Shown here one piece after another: positions 23,029 through 36,219 of a stretch of DNA of 64,000 nt (its first letter is position 1; each line of letters opens with the position of its first letter). The notes beneath the pieces are model-generated. The model worked only from the letters and a program-made list of their open reading frames with translations. It searched no databases and was not told the origin of the DNA. The stretch spans positions 533,501 to 597,500 of the forward strand of contig JAKOGI010000353.1 of assembly GCA_029747015.1 (NCBI GenBank), written 5' to 3'. The translations under genes were made by a program, and so were the position numbers. Source of the stretch: Carnegiea gigantea (lineage: Eukaryota; Streptophyta; Magnoliopsida; Caryophyllales; Cactaceae).

Positions 23029-26000
23029 TGTAACGCCCCCAAAATGCTAATAACATGATTTACGGAAAACTGCAGCGGAAGACTTAATGATAGAAGGCGC
23101 CATCGCCGTCCTGATAAGAACAAGGCTCACTAAAACTACTTAATCTTGCAAATCAAGTTCAAATCACAATATTTATTAAACTGAAACACTTCAAGACCAG
23201 AGTCCATAATAGTTCAATCTTCAATACAATCGGCTTAATCGTACCATATGCTAACTCGTACTCCACACTACACAAGTAAATATCCAACTTGGCCCTGAGG
23301 TCGATCCCAGCATTTATGCTATGCTGAAGCCACTGTGAGCATCTGACGAGTTCCAAAAGGACTTGCTAAATGGAGAAACATGTGATACTTCATCACCTAA
23401 AATGGAAAATATGAAAACAATTCGAAAATATAAGCAAAAACTTAGTACAAGCATTCCTGTATTGTAAAATGAGCATAGAAATACTGTTGATGGGTACCCG
23501 CTTTTGCAACTCATTTAGTTCGCAATGAGAATGAAATTGAAAGTAATATGAAACTGAATTGCTCATTATTATCTGGATGTAAACCCCTTGCAATGATATG
23601 ATTTATACATAGGTGTATACCTACCAATCCGATCAAGAGTTGGCCTGAAATCACGCGGGTAAATGATGGGCTGACGCCCTATAGATGATAACTGATGGGG
23701 TCGCAAGTTAAATGGCAAATCACTGTATAAACTGATTCATTGATAAACTCATTAAGAGTTGTAACTTTATAAACATGTTCTGCTTTCTGAAGATACAGGC
23801 AATGGACGTGCCTTGAGCCTTTAAAAATGTCATCTGACTTGATAAAAGTCAGTTGTTTCATAAATGTCATCTGACTTGAAAAATATATTCTGACTTGATA
23901 ACACTTATGCATAATAGGGAACGAGAACTAGGCCTCAACTCTATTTTACAAATATCATTGTAAGTATGTATAGTCAGTAAATAATCTTTACTCACATAAT
24001 TGAGTAAGTAAAAGTATGTGTAACAGAAATTGAGTAATTAAATGGTATATATAACTTGGGTATTTTAATATAACTTTAAAACTGAATTGATGAAAGCAAT
24101 TATATTTGATATAAAGTAAATGAAAGTAAAATAGTTCACAATGAGATAAATGAGACCAAGAAAAAGGCCTCGATGGCGACAATTGAGAGAGTGGTTGTGG
24201 CATTTTCTGAAATAGGTTGCTGATATGGTTTTAAGGCTTGCTGATATATAACTTGGTTCAAGATAATAGTGAGTACACTAGATTGACTTGATAAATACAT
24301 TTGATACATTCTAAATTGAGTAAGTAATAGAAGTTTGAGGCCAAGAGGGATATATCTTGGTTCAAAATAGCACAAACTGCAATAACTTGGTTTGAGAAAT
24401 ATGGTTTCTGAGTCACAACTCTTCCCACTTCTCATATTTCATTCATAAATCTATTAGATATAGAAGTCCACACCAAATGAATCATTGAACTCAATAGAAG
24501 CTATTAAGCTCACTAAATGGGGTATTTTCTTTGTAAAATCTATAAATGATTCAAAGCTCATAAACAAGCTCCCAAATTATATACTTGTCTTCTTCTTTCT
24601 CATTGATCAAGCTAAAAGCTCTATGAAAGTCCATGAATATTCATTTCTTCCTTAAATGACCTTACTTGGCCCAAAATACACAAAATGAGTGCATGATCAA
24701 TCTCACTTAATCTTTATTCTTGCTCTTTACACATTACTCAAAAAGCTTCTGAACATCACCAAGCTCAAAATACTCAACCAAAATTCATGAAATCTTATAA
24801 GAAATTCAAAAATAATATGGACAATCTACGGTACAATTTTCAGAATTTTTCTCCAAGTATACGCTGCATAGAAATTGTAATAACAGCCCAATTTGTATCA
24901 AAGCAGGTCAGTTTACTTCAAAAATTCAGAACTTTCATTCTATACCTCAAATGGAGACCTAAAACCCCAATATGAAAAGAAGTCCCGAAAAAACTTTCAT
25001 TTACAACAAAAAATATGATTCCACAATAGGGTTCCCAAAATGGAGCTAAAATACAAGTGTGTCAGTTTCAAGTCCATTATGTGCAGTTTCGATAAAGCGA
25101 TCATAACGTTTTCCATAGACCTTGGATTAAGGCGATTCAAAAGCCATGTGAAAACTAACGCACTGCACTATCTACCCACCAAAAATCATGATTTTTCAAT
25201 GGGCCAATCATTATCAGTTTAATCGTGAATTCTGCCCTATTTTGCTGAAATTTTCAGCCTCACTGTTTTAATTTTCTCTTCCTTTTTCACATAAATCCTC
25301 ACTTGAAACCATTCCAAATCACCAAAAACATCATCATAAACATCAATAAAGGTAAAGATTACAAAATCAAATACAAATCAATCTATAAATATGGTTTTAA
25401 CTTAAGCTTGCATGAACATGATCATCCCTAAACCCTAGCATGAATCAAGCTCAACTTCGCCATGATCAACACCAAAATAACTCTTATTTCTTATCAAAAT
25501 ATCATGATCAATGATCACAAGCATCAAAACAAGAATCAAAACTAAAATAAAAAATCAAAATCAATAAGATCAAGATTAGGGTTTACTCACTTTGATTACA
25601 AATAAGTAGAGGTGGAGATGAGGTTTAATGGTTTTGATGATGGAGGATGGTAGCTAGAGGTACTAGGATATTGAGAGAAGTCGGAAAACACTTGAACTGG
25701 TAGGAAAAGTGGCCGGAAATAGGCCAAATAGTGGCTGGGCTGCTACTGTGAGGGGGAGAGAGAGAGAGGAGAGAGAAAATGGAGTTTTTTTGGGTTGATT
25801 TGTGTTGGTTTTGACTAATCTAACTTGTGCCTGAAATTTTATCCTCAACAAAGCTTTTGTTAACCATGGTTAGCCTTAAATCCTGGTAATTAGTTAGGTT
25901 AAAGAATGCAAACCTGTTGGGCTTCGAGTTGGGTCGAAATAAGTTGGGTTCGGGAATAAAACGTTTTGTAATGATAACGTTTTTGCGTAACTCAAAATTA

Positions 26001-26454
26001 AATTTTTGTAATGTTATCAAAATAATAATAACAATAACAATAATGACAATAATAACAGTAATAATAATAATGATAATGATAATAATAATAATTTCTCAAA
26101 CCATAATTATCGAGGCCTACTATCAATTCGCTCAATATTTAATTAATCAACAAAACTTGAATTAATAATTAATGAAACTTGAATTGTAAATAGGACCCAA
26201 ATGAAATATCCTCTAATTGGGATGAGTAAATACGATAAATGAAAGCGACAAATTTAAATGACATAAGGTAATTTGGTAAATATATAAATTGAGGGTAATT
26301 GAATTAATGAACATGATTTGGTTAAACAAATAATCATGATTGATTAAATCGATAAACATGATAAATTAAATGAATAAACATGATTAATTAAATAAATACG
26401 TATGATTACATATGATTTAAATAAATAAATATGGGTTAGGATCAGGTTATTACA
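23029..26454 (-). repeat. 3' LTR of gypsy element 1
   Basis: Edge TGTAACGCCCCCAAAATGC at left and GGTTATTACA at right. It aligns end to end with 31135-34558. Over the first 240 bp I counted about 23 differences by eye, all but one transitions, which fits decay of methylated cytosines. Other stretches are closer. It contains a GA-rich run (25750-25780) and an AAT-rich run (26015-26090). Confidence 0.95.
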
Positions 26455-26467
26455 GCCTTCCCCTCTT
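26455..26467 (-). other. Polypurine tract (element 1)
   Basis: Minus strand AAGAGGGGAAGGC directly next to the 3' LTR, the expected primer for plus-strand DNA synthesis. Confidence 0.88.
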
Positions 26468-26660
26468 AAAAAGTTTCGTCCTCGAAACTTATGATACTTG
26501 CCAAATGTATGCAATGCCGTTTAAAAACACATGGGTCATTGATTCCTATTGCTTCCCTCTGAAGAGGTATAATTTGTCCAATGTACTCTGACTAAGGGTG
26601 TCTACGTATTGTATAACTGCTTAATCCCAAGTTTCAGTAGTAGGTCTGGATACTTCTCAT
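26468..26660 (-). pseudogene. Gypsy element 1: pol 3'-end remnant
   Basis: Just upstream of the polypurine tract the minus strand reads KYHKFRGRNFF and, in another frame, ISFEDETF. Such phrases end the pol frame in many chromodomain gypsy elements, and the matching region of element 2 (36220-36690) is clearer. Stops interrupt it. Support is mainly from position and from element 2. Confidence 0.5.
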
Positions 26661-28440
26661 ACAATAGCCACAATGAACTCAATTACTATGATTTAGAATT
26701 GATATTCTCTTCGACAGAAAAGAACCTTGTTACTAGTGAGGAGGTGCTCACCACTGGTTCATCACCTTGTCTACTATTGAAAACTGTTATATAGACCCTG
26801 ATAAGTACTCTGATACTATTTCGAGCTATAAAACACGTTATATACGTGTTCAAGTTCAACTGCTAGGTACAGTCAACAAGGTACAGGATTTAACCTTTCT
26901 ATGAAATATAAGGCCCCATGTAACTAGTCCCTAATTGTCCTTGGATAGACGGTTTCTTACTATCTTGACTAGAAAAGCCGTTTGAAATACTTTATAACCC
27001 ATCTGAGATTTTGGTTATTTCCTTGTTTTGCCAGCATAACTCTTTTGTCAGCCTTGTATCACCTCAACATATACTTGAATTTCCCCTCTTAATGCTTACT
27101 TGGGTTAGCTCTGACCTTGTACTCAATGTTTCTTCTAGCTCACTTCAATATAATTCGACAGTGCTTAAGGTTATGCCCTTGTTAAAATCTCCTCATCTGA
27201 TATTTCTAATGCCCTACATGATCTCCCTTCATCAGACTACTCAAGGATCTACTCCCAGTCGATAATGGGCAATGAAATGACCATAGTTAGGGAAGAAAGT
27301 GATGAAATTCTTAGCCAAACGAATCATTACATACAAAAGAAATGAATAATGAGACTGGAAAAGATTTATAACGGAGGAATTAGCATGGGGGGTTAGAATA
27401 AAGATAAACATAAGTGTGTCATGAATTCTGAAATATAATACCACAAGAATCGTGGTTTATAAATATTGATTATGAAGGATCTAATACATAGTGATCCAAG
27501 AAGATAGATGGCTCAGTTACCTTTGAGTTTAGCTGATGATTTAAAAAAAAAAACAAGATGGTCAGCAAAGGAGTTCCAACAGGGTAACTTTTTAGATACC
27601 ATTGACAGGATAAATGCAATCGAGGGAGTGACTAAACAAAATACAATAAATAGATAAATAGATTGGATAAACAAGGTACAATGGATAAATAAATAGCTTA
27701 AACAAGCAAGGTCTAATGAATAGATAAATGGATTGAATAGGCTGCAGTGAAAACATGCATTTCCTCATATGGAGCCAAGTCAAGTATGGCAATAAGATTA
27801 AATAAGGATTATTGAAGTTTACTTATGAGGATATAAGATATAGGTGTGAGAATTACAGGTGCCATCAATAGATCAATAGATTGAACCGGTAAAATGCAAT
27901 GGATAGATCAATAGATTGAACAGGCAAAGTACCAATGGACAAGTAAATAGATTGAACAAGTGACATTAGAAACGTGCCTTTGCTCATATGAAACCAATTC
28001 AAGTCCAGTAGTAAGATTCAACAGAAAAGCTAGAGCTTACTTATGAGCATGTAGGATATATGTGTGGGAGTTGAAGTTCAAAATAAGGAGAGTAAGGGGA
28101 TTATGACAATCGCAATCACCCACATCAATGAGAGTTGAGTTACATTATGAATTCAGAACAAGTTATACGAGCGTATTATTATGAATAAATGAGATGTAAG
28201 GTAGATGAGGGAATCATCTCTCAACGAAATAAACTACAACTCAAGATCATGAAATAGAGATGGTGAAGGTTGAGAGCACGGCAATGTTAACAATCATATA
28301 AGGTTGAACGAAAAATGTATTGTACATTTAACAATGGGTTTGCAAAGACATAGAAGATCATGCTAATAAGAAATATCGGGTTGAAATGCAAGGAAGATTA
28401 AATAATATTTGATAGTATCAAGTTTTGAAGATGAGACAAG
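26660..28440 (-). other. Gypsy element 1: 3' internal region, no integrase seen
   Basis: No HHCC or DDE integrase motif was read. The region contains two diverged copies of a ~135-bp block (about 27700-27840 and 27936-28075), also matched once in element 2 (about 37926-38035). Confidence 0.5.
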
Positions 28441-28980
28441 CGAACAATTTTAAGAATTACTATAAAAAGGCATTCTTGCAAAAGATAAACTGTGGTTGCG
28501 TAGTTTAGGTGTGATATTCAAACCCCAAATCATTCTTGGAAAAGACTTCTGTTGCTGGCCGTTAATCCCATAAATCATTTGTTTAAGGTATAGGGCACTT
28601 ATTTTGATAGTGATCTTGTGCAACCCTCTATACACAGTACATAATCATAAGATTCTGTCTTTCTTCTTCGTATAAACCTAAGGTTCCCCATGAGGACGCA
28701 CTTGGTCAAATAAATCCTTTACAACTCATCCACTGAATCTTTAATTCTTTGAACTCTGTTGGGGGTCATATGATAGGGGTATTGAAAACGGATTGAGCAC
28801 CTTGAACTAGATTGATCTGAAAATCAATGTTTCTTGTGGGAAAACAGTCCTGAAAGTCCTCAAATAAAACATCTCTAAATCCACCAACTGTAAATATGGA
28901 TATGGATATATCGAGTGTGGTTGACAAATCACTAATATTCAATGCATTACTGACATGATAATTCACTTGTTTGCACAATG
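28440..28980 (-). pseudogene. Gypsy element 1: reverse transcriptase N-terminal remnant
   Basis: Minus-strand reading from about 28880 gives FRDVLFEDFQDCFPTRNIDF then INLVQGAQSVFNTPI, equivalent to the F-DVFPE-LPGLPP-R-IDF and I-LVPGA-PI motifs leading into gypsy RT. After stops, further phrases equivalent to ELKELK-QL-ELLDKGFIRPS and SPWGAPVLF follow (about 28760-28690), then KITIKISALYLKQMIYGING (about 28620), like the NK-TIKN-YPLP-ID motif. In the equivalent of FSKIDLRSGYHQ, the catalytic D of the first RT aspartate motif is not preserved (PRMIWGLNIT). The YVDD box and RNase H were not found. This is a dead pol fragment. Confidence 0.78.
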
Positions 28981-28999
28981 TAATTGGGGGGATAAATAG

Positions 29000-31119
29000 G
29001 GCTTTTCTTCCCTCGGCTCATAGAAATGCACGTTTAGCCAATCCTCATCTCTCAAGCTAACCTTAAGATCCTTACCAATCATCTTAGTCTTGTAAGTACA
29101 CAGTCAGTTTACCCCCATAATGATACCAGATCTACCAATCAAACTGGATTGAATGTCCAGTGAATATGGTTCCAGCAATACTACTAGAGGCATGTGTATA
29201 AAAGATAAACATTCAACTGCCTACTCGTCTCAGTAAATTGAAATGATAGGGGGTAATATAAAATATAAAGAGATGTAACCACAACATGAACTCTTGCAAA
29301 GATATTTCTTTATTGGTTATAAAGGACATGTATGTAAGCCGAATGAATGAAAGGACGAAGATTCATAATGAAAGAGGTAGGGCGTACAAATGTCCTACAT
29401 ATATAAGACATGCAGTTTATTCATGATGGTCATGATAGTAAAGTAAATGAACGATGTTATAAAATTAAGAGGGAGTATTAAGTAATGAAGGTGAAGAAAT
29501 GTAACAGATTATCAAAGCGGCTTTTGAAAGGTCATATGGTATCCGTATGTGAGTAAAATGACGAAGATTAGAGTCAACACTACTAGAAGGAAAATTTTAT
29601 TTATCTAGCATTTGAAAGGACAATACGTCAAGATAAAGGAGTCAGTCTTATGACTGAACATGATGACATCCCTCAATAACACATTTTGTAGTGAATAGAA
29701 GTTTTGGGTAGGCATATAAACTTCAAAACTGCTGGCAGATGGAAATAGCACAAATCGTTATTTATAACAAGATAGGCTATACTAGTAAAGAAAGGATTAC
29801 CAAAATAACTTGAGTAACGACATGCAGTCAAGACCATGGAGTAGTATGCCAATATGACATTATGGTGCTATAAAAATACGAACAATATGGATACATTTAA
29901 TTGCTAAAAGGGCACTCAATGACTGGATCTGAAGCAACCAAAAGCTTTGCAAGCAATAAATGAATAATGCCCAAATAGAAGCAAGGAGTTCAAGTAGGTG
30001 ACAGTAGAAATATGAATATAGTGATGACTGAGCTGCAAGTAGAATGAGTCAAATATGCTTAGGAAGAACTGCAAATCACACAGTAATGCACACCGGGGGT
30101 CATTATAGGCTCCATTATGGAAATAGAGAATTAAACGACTGTGATTGTTAGTGTTTGAATCGCCTATAGGAAAGGTTGCTCAGATGTGTTTAAAGAACTC
30201 CCTACAGACGACACATGAAGTTTTCCATAAAACACTCTATTACAACTCAAGAGAGTGTTAGCAGCAAAGAAATAATGTCTCTGAATAATTCAAGGTAACT
30301 AGGGCAGAAATAAGTCGATGACAGGAAGTAATAGGAGCATTACTGATGTAAGGTCTTAGTGTCAAGACCAGATAATTCCTATACATGGCAGCTTAATCTT
30401 ACTTGTACCACATATATAATGCCAAATAGCACACCATAAGCTACTAATTGTTATCACCATGCATAAGCATGCATTGTAGTGCTCATCTCATACTGGTTTA
30501 CCTCAAAGATATTACCCCACAAGGAATTTTCTCATCTAGAGGTTTACATCTAATTTGACACTGTATAAATCACTTAAGAAGTTGTAAATGGCATCCCCAC
30601 ATTGGGTTTTAACCATTACTGTACCAAAAATCAAGTATATTAACACACCTCAATAAGAGTATCAAATCTTGGGGTAAAATGGACAGAGTTCCGCCTAGAA
30701 ACTAACTAAAACCCAGGCTTAAAGCCTACAATAGATACCTGAAATGGAGATAAGCACTTCAATAGCTCAACGGCCACACACCGGAGTTCATAACTCAACG
30801 AGTCTCACAACCGGAGTGCACGATTATAAAAATTTAAACAAATAAAAGAAATAAAATATACAATACAACTCCCAGATAAATGAGAGCATGCCTTACTAAC
30901 AGGTGATCCAAATGGTTCCATACTCCACTTTGCTAATGCTTAAATCTCAGGATATTACCAAATAATTGAGTCACCCAAATGAAAATGGTTTCCCTATATA
31001 TGCCCAAACATATGAATTTATAGTCAATAGCTTATTTAACTGGTCCAACATAACTCATACACACCTTGATAGCTAACTCATAAACACTGGATAGCTTACA
31101 GTGGCCCTTAAAACCTTTA
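29000..31119 (-). other. Gypsy element 1: leader and gag region, no frame left
   Basis: This lies between the PBS and the RT remnant, where gag and protease would be. No zinc knuckle or DTGA-type protease motif was recognised. At about 30680-30800 it shares phrases with the edge of the solo LTR at 60160-60270 (GGACAGAGTT, CCAGGCTTAA, CAACGGC, CCGGAGTTCA). Confidence 0.5.
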
Positions 31120-31130
31120 CTCTGATACCA
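31120..31130 (-). other. Primer-binding site, initiator tRNA-Met (element 1)
   Basis: Minus strand TGGTATCAGAG, an exact match to the usual plant retrotransposon PBS. It sits four bases inside the 5' LTR and gives the element's direction. Confidence 0.92.
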
Positions 31131-31134
31131 AATC

Positions 31135-34100
31135 TGTAATGCCCCCAAAATACTAATGACATGATTTATGAAAAACTGCAGCAGAAAACTTAATGATAGA
31201 AGGCGCTACTGCCGTCCTGATAAGGACAAGGCTCACTAAAATCATTTAATCTTGCAAATCAAGTTCAAATCACAATATCTATTAAATTGAAATACTTCAA
31301 GACCAAAGTTCATAATAGTTCAATCATCAATACAATCGGCTTAATTATACCACATGCTAATGTACACTCCACACTACACAAGTAAATACCCAACTTGGCC
31401 CTGAGGTCGATCCCAGCATTCATGCTATGCTGAATCCACTGTGAGCATCTGACGAGTTCCAAAAGGACTTGCTAAATGGAGAAACATGTGATACTTCATC
31501 ACCTAAAATGGAAAATATGAAAACAATTCGAAAATATGAACAAAAACTTAGTACATGCATTCCTGTATTGTAAAATGAGCATAGAAATACTGTTGATGGG
31601 TACCCGCTTTTACAACTCATTTAGTTCACAATAACAATGAAAATAAAAGTAATATGAAACTGAATTGCTCATTATTATCTGGATATGAACCCCTTACAAT
31701 AATATAATCTATACATAGGTGTACACCTGTTAATCCGATTAAGAGTTGGCCTGAAGTCACGTGGGTAAATGATGGGCTGACGCCCTATAGATGATAACCG
31801 ACGGGGTTACAAGTTAAATGGCAAATCACTGTATGAACTGATTCATTGATAAACTCATTAAGAGTTGTAACTTAATAAACATGTTCTGCTTTCTGAAGAC
31901 ACAGGTAATGAACGTACCTTGAGCCTTTAAAACTATCATCTGACTTGATAAAAGTCAATTGTTTCATAAATGTCATCTGACTTGAAAAATATGTTCTAAC
32001 TTGATAACACTTATGCATAACGGGGAATGATAACTAGGCCTCAACTATGTTTTACAAATGTCATTGTAAGTATGTGTAGTCAGTAAATAATCTTTACTCA
32101 CATAATTGAGTAAGTAAAAGTATGTGTAATAGAAATTAAGTAATTAAATGGTATACATAACTTGGGTATTTCAATATAATTTCAAAACTAAATTGATGAA
32201 AGCAATTACATTTGATACAAAGTAAATGAAAGTAAAATAGTTCACAATGAGATAAATGAGATTACCAAAAAAAAGGCCTTGATGGTGACAATTGAGAGAG
32301 TGGTTGTGGCCATTTCTGAAATAGGTTGCTGATACGGTTTTAAGGCTTGCTGATATATAATTTGGTTCAAGATAATAGCGAGTACACTTGATTTGCTTGA
32401 TAAATACATTTGACATATTCTGAATTGAGTAAGTAATAGAAGTTTGAGGCTAAGAGGGATATATCTTGGTTCAAAATAGCATAAACTGCAATAACTTGGT
32501 TTGAGAAATATGGTTTCTAAGTCACAACTCTCCCCACTTCTCATATTTCATTCATAAATCTATTAGATATAGAATTCCACCCCAAATGAATCATTGAACT
32601 CAATAGAAGCTATTAAGCTCACTAAATGGGATATTTTCTTCTTAAAATCCATAAATGGTTCAAAACTCATAAACAAGCTCCCAAATTGTATACTTGTCCT
32701 CTTCTTTCTCATTAATCGAGCTAAAATCTCCATAAAAGTCCATGGATATTCATTTCCCCCTTAAATGACCTTACTTGGCCCAAAATATACAAAATGAGTG
32801 TATGATCAATCTCACTTAATCGTTGTTCTTGCTCTTTATATAATTACTCAAAAAGCTTCTGAAAATCACCAAGCTCAAAACACTCAACCCAAAATTTATG
32901 AAATCTTACAGGAAATTTGAAAATAATATGGACAATCTACAGTAAAATTGTCAGAATTTTCCTCCAAGTATACGTTGCATAGAAATTGCAATAACAGCCC
33001 AATTTGTATCAAAGTAGGTCAGTTCACTTTAAAAATTCATAACTTTCATTCTAGACCTCAAATAGAGACCTAAAACCCCAATATGAAAAGATTAAAAAGT
33101 CCTAAAAACTTTCATGTACAAGACAAAATATGATTCCCACAATAGGATTCCCAAAATGGGGTTAAAATACAAGTATATCAGTTTTTAGTCCATTCTGTGC
33201 AATTTCGGTAAAATGATCATAACGTTTTCCACAAACCTCGGATTAAGGTAATTCAAAATCCATTTGAAAGCTAATACACTGAACTATCTACCCACTAAAA
33301 ATTATAATTTTTCAATGGGCCAATCAGTACCAGTTTAATTGTGAACTCGGCCCTATTTTGTTAAAATTTTTAGCTTCACTGTTTTAGTTTTCTCTTCCTT
33401 TTTCACATAAATCCTCACTTGAAATCATTCTAAATCACCAAAAACATCATCGTAAACATCAATAAAACTAAAGATTACAAAATCAAATACAAATCAATCC
33501 ATAAATATGGTTTTAACTTAAGCTTGCATGAACATGATCATCCCTAAACCCTAGCATGAATCAAGCTCAATTTCGCCATGATCAACACCAAAATAACTCT
33601 TATTTCTTATCAAAATATCATGATCAATGATCACAAGCATCAAAACAAGAATCAAAACTAAAATAAAAAATCAAAATCAACAAGATCAAGATTAGGGTTT
33701 ACTCACTTTGATTGCAAATAAGTAGAGGTGGAGATGATGTTTAATGGTTTTGATGATGGAGGATGGTAGCTAGAGGTATTAGGATGTTGAGGAAAGTCGG
33801 AAAACACTTGAGCTGGTAGGAAAAGTGGCCCGAAACAGGCCAAATAGTGGCTGGGCTGCTGCTGTGAGGGGGAGAGAGAGAGGAGAGAGAAAATGGAGTT
33901 TTTTTGGGTTGATTTGTGTTGGTTTTGACTAATCTAACTTGTGGCTGAAATTTTATCCTCAGCAAAGCTTTTGTTAACCATGGTTAGCCTTAAATCCTGG
34001 TATTTAGTTAGGTTAAAGAATGCAAACTTGTTGGGCTTCAAGTTGGGTCGAAATAAGTTGGGTTCGGGAATAAAACGCTTCGTAACGATAACTTTTTTGC

Positions 34101-34558
34101 GTAACTCAAAATTAAATTTTTGTAATGTTATCAAAATAATAATAAAAATAATAATAACAACAATAATAACAACAATAATAATAATAATGATAATGATAAT
34201 AATAATTTCTCAAACCATAATTATCGAGGCCTACTATCGATTCACCCGATATTTAATTAATCAATAAAACTTGAATTAACAATCAATGAAGCTTGAATTG
34301 CAAATGGGACCCAAATGAAATATCCCTTAATCGGGATGAGTAAATATGATAAATGAAAGCGACAAATTTAAATGACATAAGGTAATTTGGTAAATATATA
34401 AATTGAGGTTAATAGAATTAATGAACATGATTTGGTTAAACAAATAACCATGAGTGATTAAATCCATAAACATGATAAATTAAATGAATAAACATGATTA
34501 ATTAAATAAATACATATGATTTAAATAAATAAATATGGGTTAGGGTCGGGTTGTTACA
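31135..34558 (-). repeat. 5' LTR of gypsy element 1
   Basis: Edge TGTAATGCCCCCAAAATAC at left and GGTTGTTACA at right. It is adjacent to the PBS, which makes it the 5' LTR of a minus-strand element. It has the same order of features as the left LTR, including the GA-rich run (33870-33892) and the AAT-rich run (34135-34205). Confidence 0.95.
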
Positions 34559-34600
34559 CCTACTCTGGAAGGTGTTGTTATATTATTATTATTACTACTA
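34559..34600 (+). mobile_element. SINE copy 1, right part (3' end)
   Basis: CCTACTCTGGAAG followed by TGTTGTTATATTATTATT matches the SINE 3' end (CTACACTGGG-GT(TGTT)n). Together with 22895-23028 it forms one SINE copy split by an 11.5-kb gypsy element. Confidence 0.75.
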
Positions 34601-36206
34601 GTGCTACTACTACCACCACCACCCCCTAACTACTATTACCACTGCTTCTACTACTACTATTATTGCTACTCGCATTATTATTTTATCTCAATATCCAGCC
34701 TTTAGAAATTAGTGATTTACTAACAAAAAAAGGAGTTAGGAAAAGTAAAACCAATTTATAGGTTTGGTTTATTGTTAATGTCATATACACGCTCTTGGAA
34801 TTAATTTTGAAATGGTATTAATGTTTCAAATTTGGGTGAACTTTAACTAACATTTGCTTGTTTGGGGCTACAAATGATTAGGTCATTTTTAACTCATTTC
34901 ACCATAATGCAACTTTTAATTATATATCCCTGCGTAGTATTGACACTTAGCTTTATCATTAACACTACTCTTAACTTATTAGTTTCAGTATTTTTATTAG
35001 ACTACAAAATGCCTTTAAGCTCCACCTTTGCCTTTAAGCACTAATTCCACTTAAATTTCACCATAGCACAGTTTAATCGTCCAAATTAACTCCAAATTTT
35101 ATGTTAAGTAAATTTATTTTAAAACTCCCCAAAATTCCATTTTTCTCCTTCTTCCTATCTTTAACCACAACTCTAACTCAATCCTTCTATGTCAAGCATC
35201 CAATACCCACACACAACCTTTAATTGCATTTGTAACACTCCAAAAACTACCCAAAATTTAATCAAATCAAATTATATAAAGACTCAATTTACAACCCAAC
35301 CACAGCCTTCGTTCCTTCATGGCTACCCACAACTCCTTACCATTTCACCCTCAAAATCATCATAGTAATTCTAAATTCATACAATTTAACATACATCCAA
35401 GCTAGAAAAACATACTAACTAATCAAATTAAAAAACAGAAAGGGTGGGAACAAGTGAGGAAGAGGTTACAATTGACCTTCCAACCACCTGTGAAACAAGG
35501 CATGAGAAGTGGGAGGAGTTGGTGGCCAGTGCTGGTGGCTACAACAGTCGGACAGCGATGCTGATGCAGTGGCTGGGCAAAGCAAGGGTGGGGGAGGGGG
35601 GCTAGCATTGTGAGCAAATAAGGGTAGGGGCTACGTAAAGAAGAAGAAGAGGGTGGTAGAGGTGTGCATGAGCTGGGAATTGGGGGGTAACTTACTAGAT
35701 TAATTTCGATCCACCTCCCAAAGTCTAGATATTTCTTTTCATTTTTGTCCTCTTTTTTCCCTTTTTCCCCCCTAATAATACTTTCGTCTTATAACTTGTA
35801 AATATTTGGGTCTAATATTTTAGCTATTTTTAGTATCTTCATTGTTATTTAGAAGAAAAATATAAGCTTCTCCTATATTGATTAATATGTTCTTTTACAT
35901 TTATTTTATTTCATTTATTCATATTATTGTTTTATTTTCATAATATAGGTAGGCAAATTATGAAAATAATATCTTCCATGAAGTATTATAACTTTTACTC
36001 ATATTTATAGATGTGCTAGTTTTTGTTGTTCATAGGTTATCGACGATTTTATATGAAACATGACTAAATCTTCTTTCGAGGCCATTATGTCATTTAAGCC
36101 TACAGCTACATCAATATTTCATATGTTGAATCGAAATGCGATACTCAATTCTGTTAAATTGGAATTAACTGAAATAATTGACCTGGATTAGGTTTAAGTC
36201 GTTATT
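34600..36206 (-). repeat. LTR A of gypsy element 2, right part
   Basis: Continues LTR A after the SINE/element 1 insertion. It matches LTR B at 42740-43013, about 47530-48166 and 48756-49104, for example GAAATTAGTGAT, TCATACACGCTCTTGGAA-like text, GAGGAGTTGGTGG and AGGCCATT-TGTCA. It ends at about 36206 next to a polypurine tract. Confidence 0.85.
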
Positions 36207-36219
36207 GTCTTCCCCTCTT
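36207..36219 (-). other. Polypurine tract (element 2)
   Basis: Minus strand AAGAGGGGAAGAC beside LTR A. It is nearly identical to the tract of element 1, so the two elements are related. Confidence 0.8.

Larger units (their letters stand above)
23029..34558 (-). mobile_element. Gypsy element 1: complete, long LTRs, decayed pol
   Basis: A full-length Ty3/gypsy element on the minus strand, 11,530 bp. The two LTRs are nearly equal in length (3,426 and 3,424 bp) and start/end TG..CA. In element direction: 5' LTR (34558-31135), PBS (31130-31120), internal region of 4,680 bp with a broken pol fragment (about 28980-28440), polypurine tract (26467-26455) and 3' LTR (26454-23029). Flanking 5-bp sequences GCTGC (23024-23028) and CCTAC (34559-34563) are explained as a mutated duplication of GCTAC, which is what the SINE consensus would have there. 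LTRs make up 59% of the element, and the internal region is too short and too broken for a full gag-pol, so it could only move with helper proteins, if at all. Confidence 0.93.

Noticed and set aside
22802..23050. Poly-Tyr open frame
   Set aside because: Translation of an (ATT)n microsatellite plus SINE and LTR edge; not a gene.
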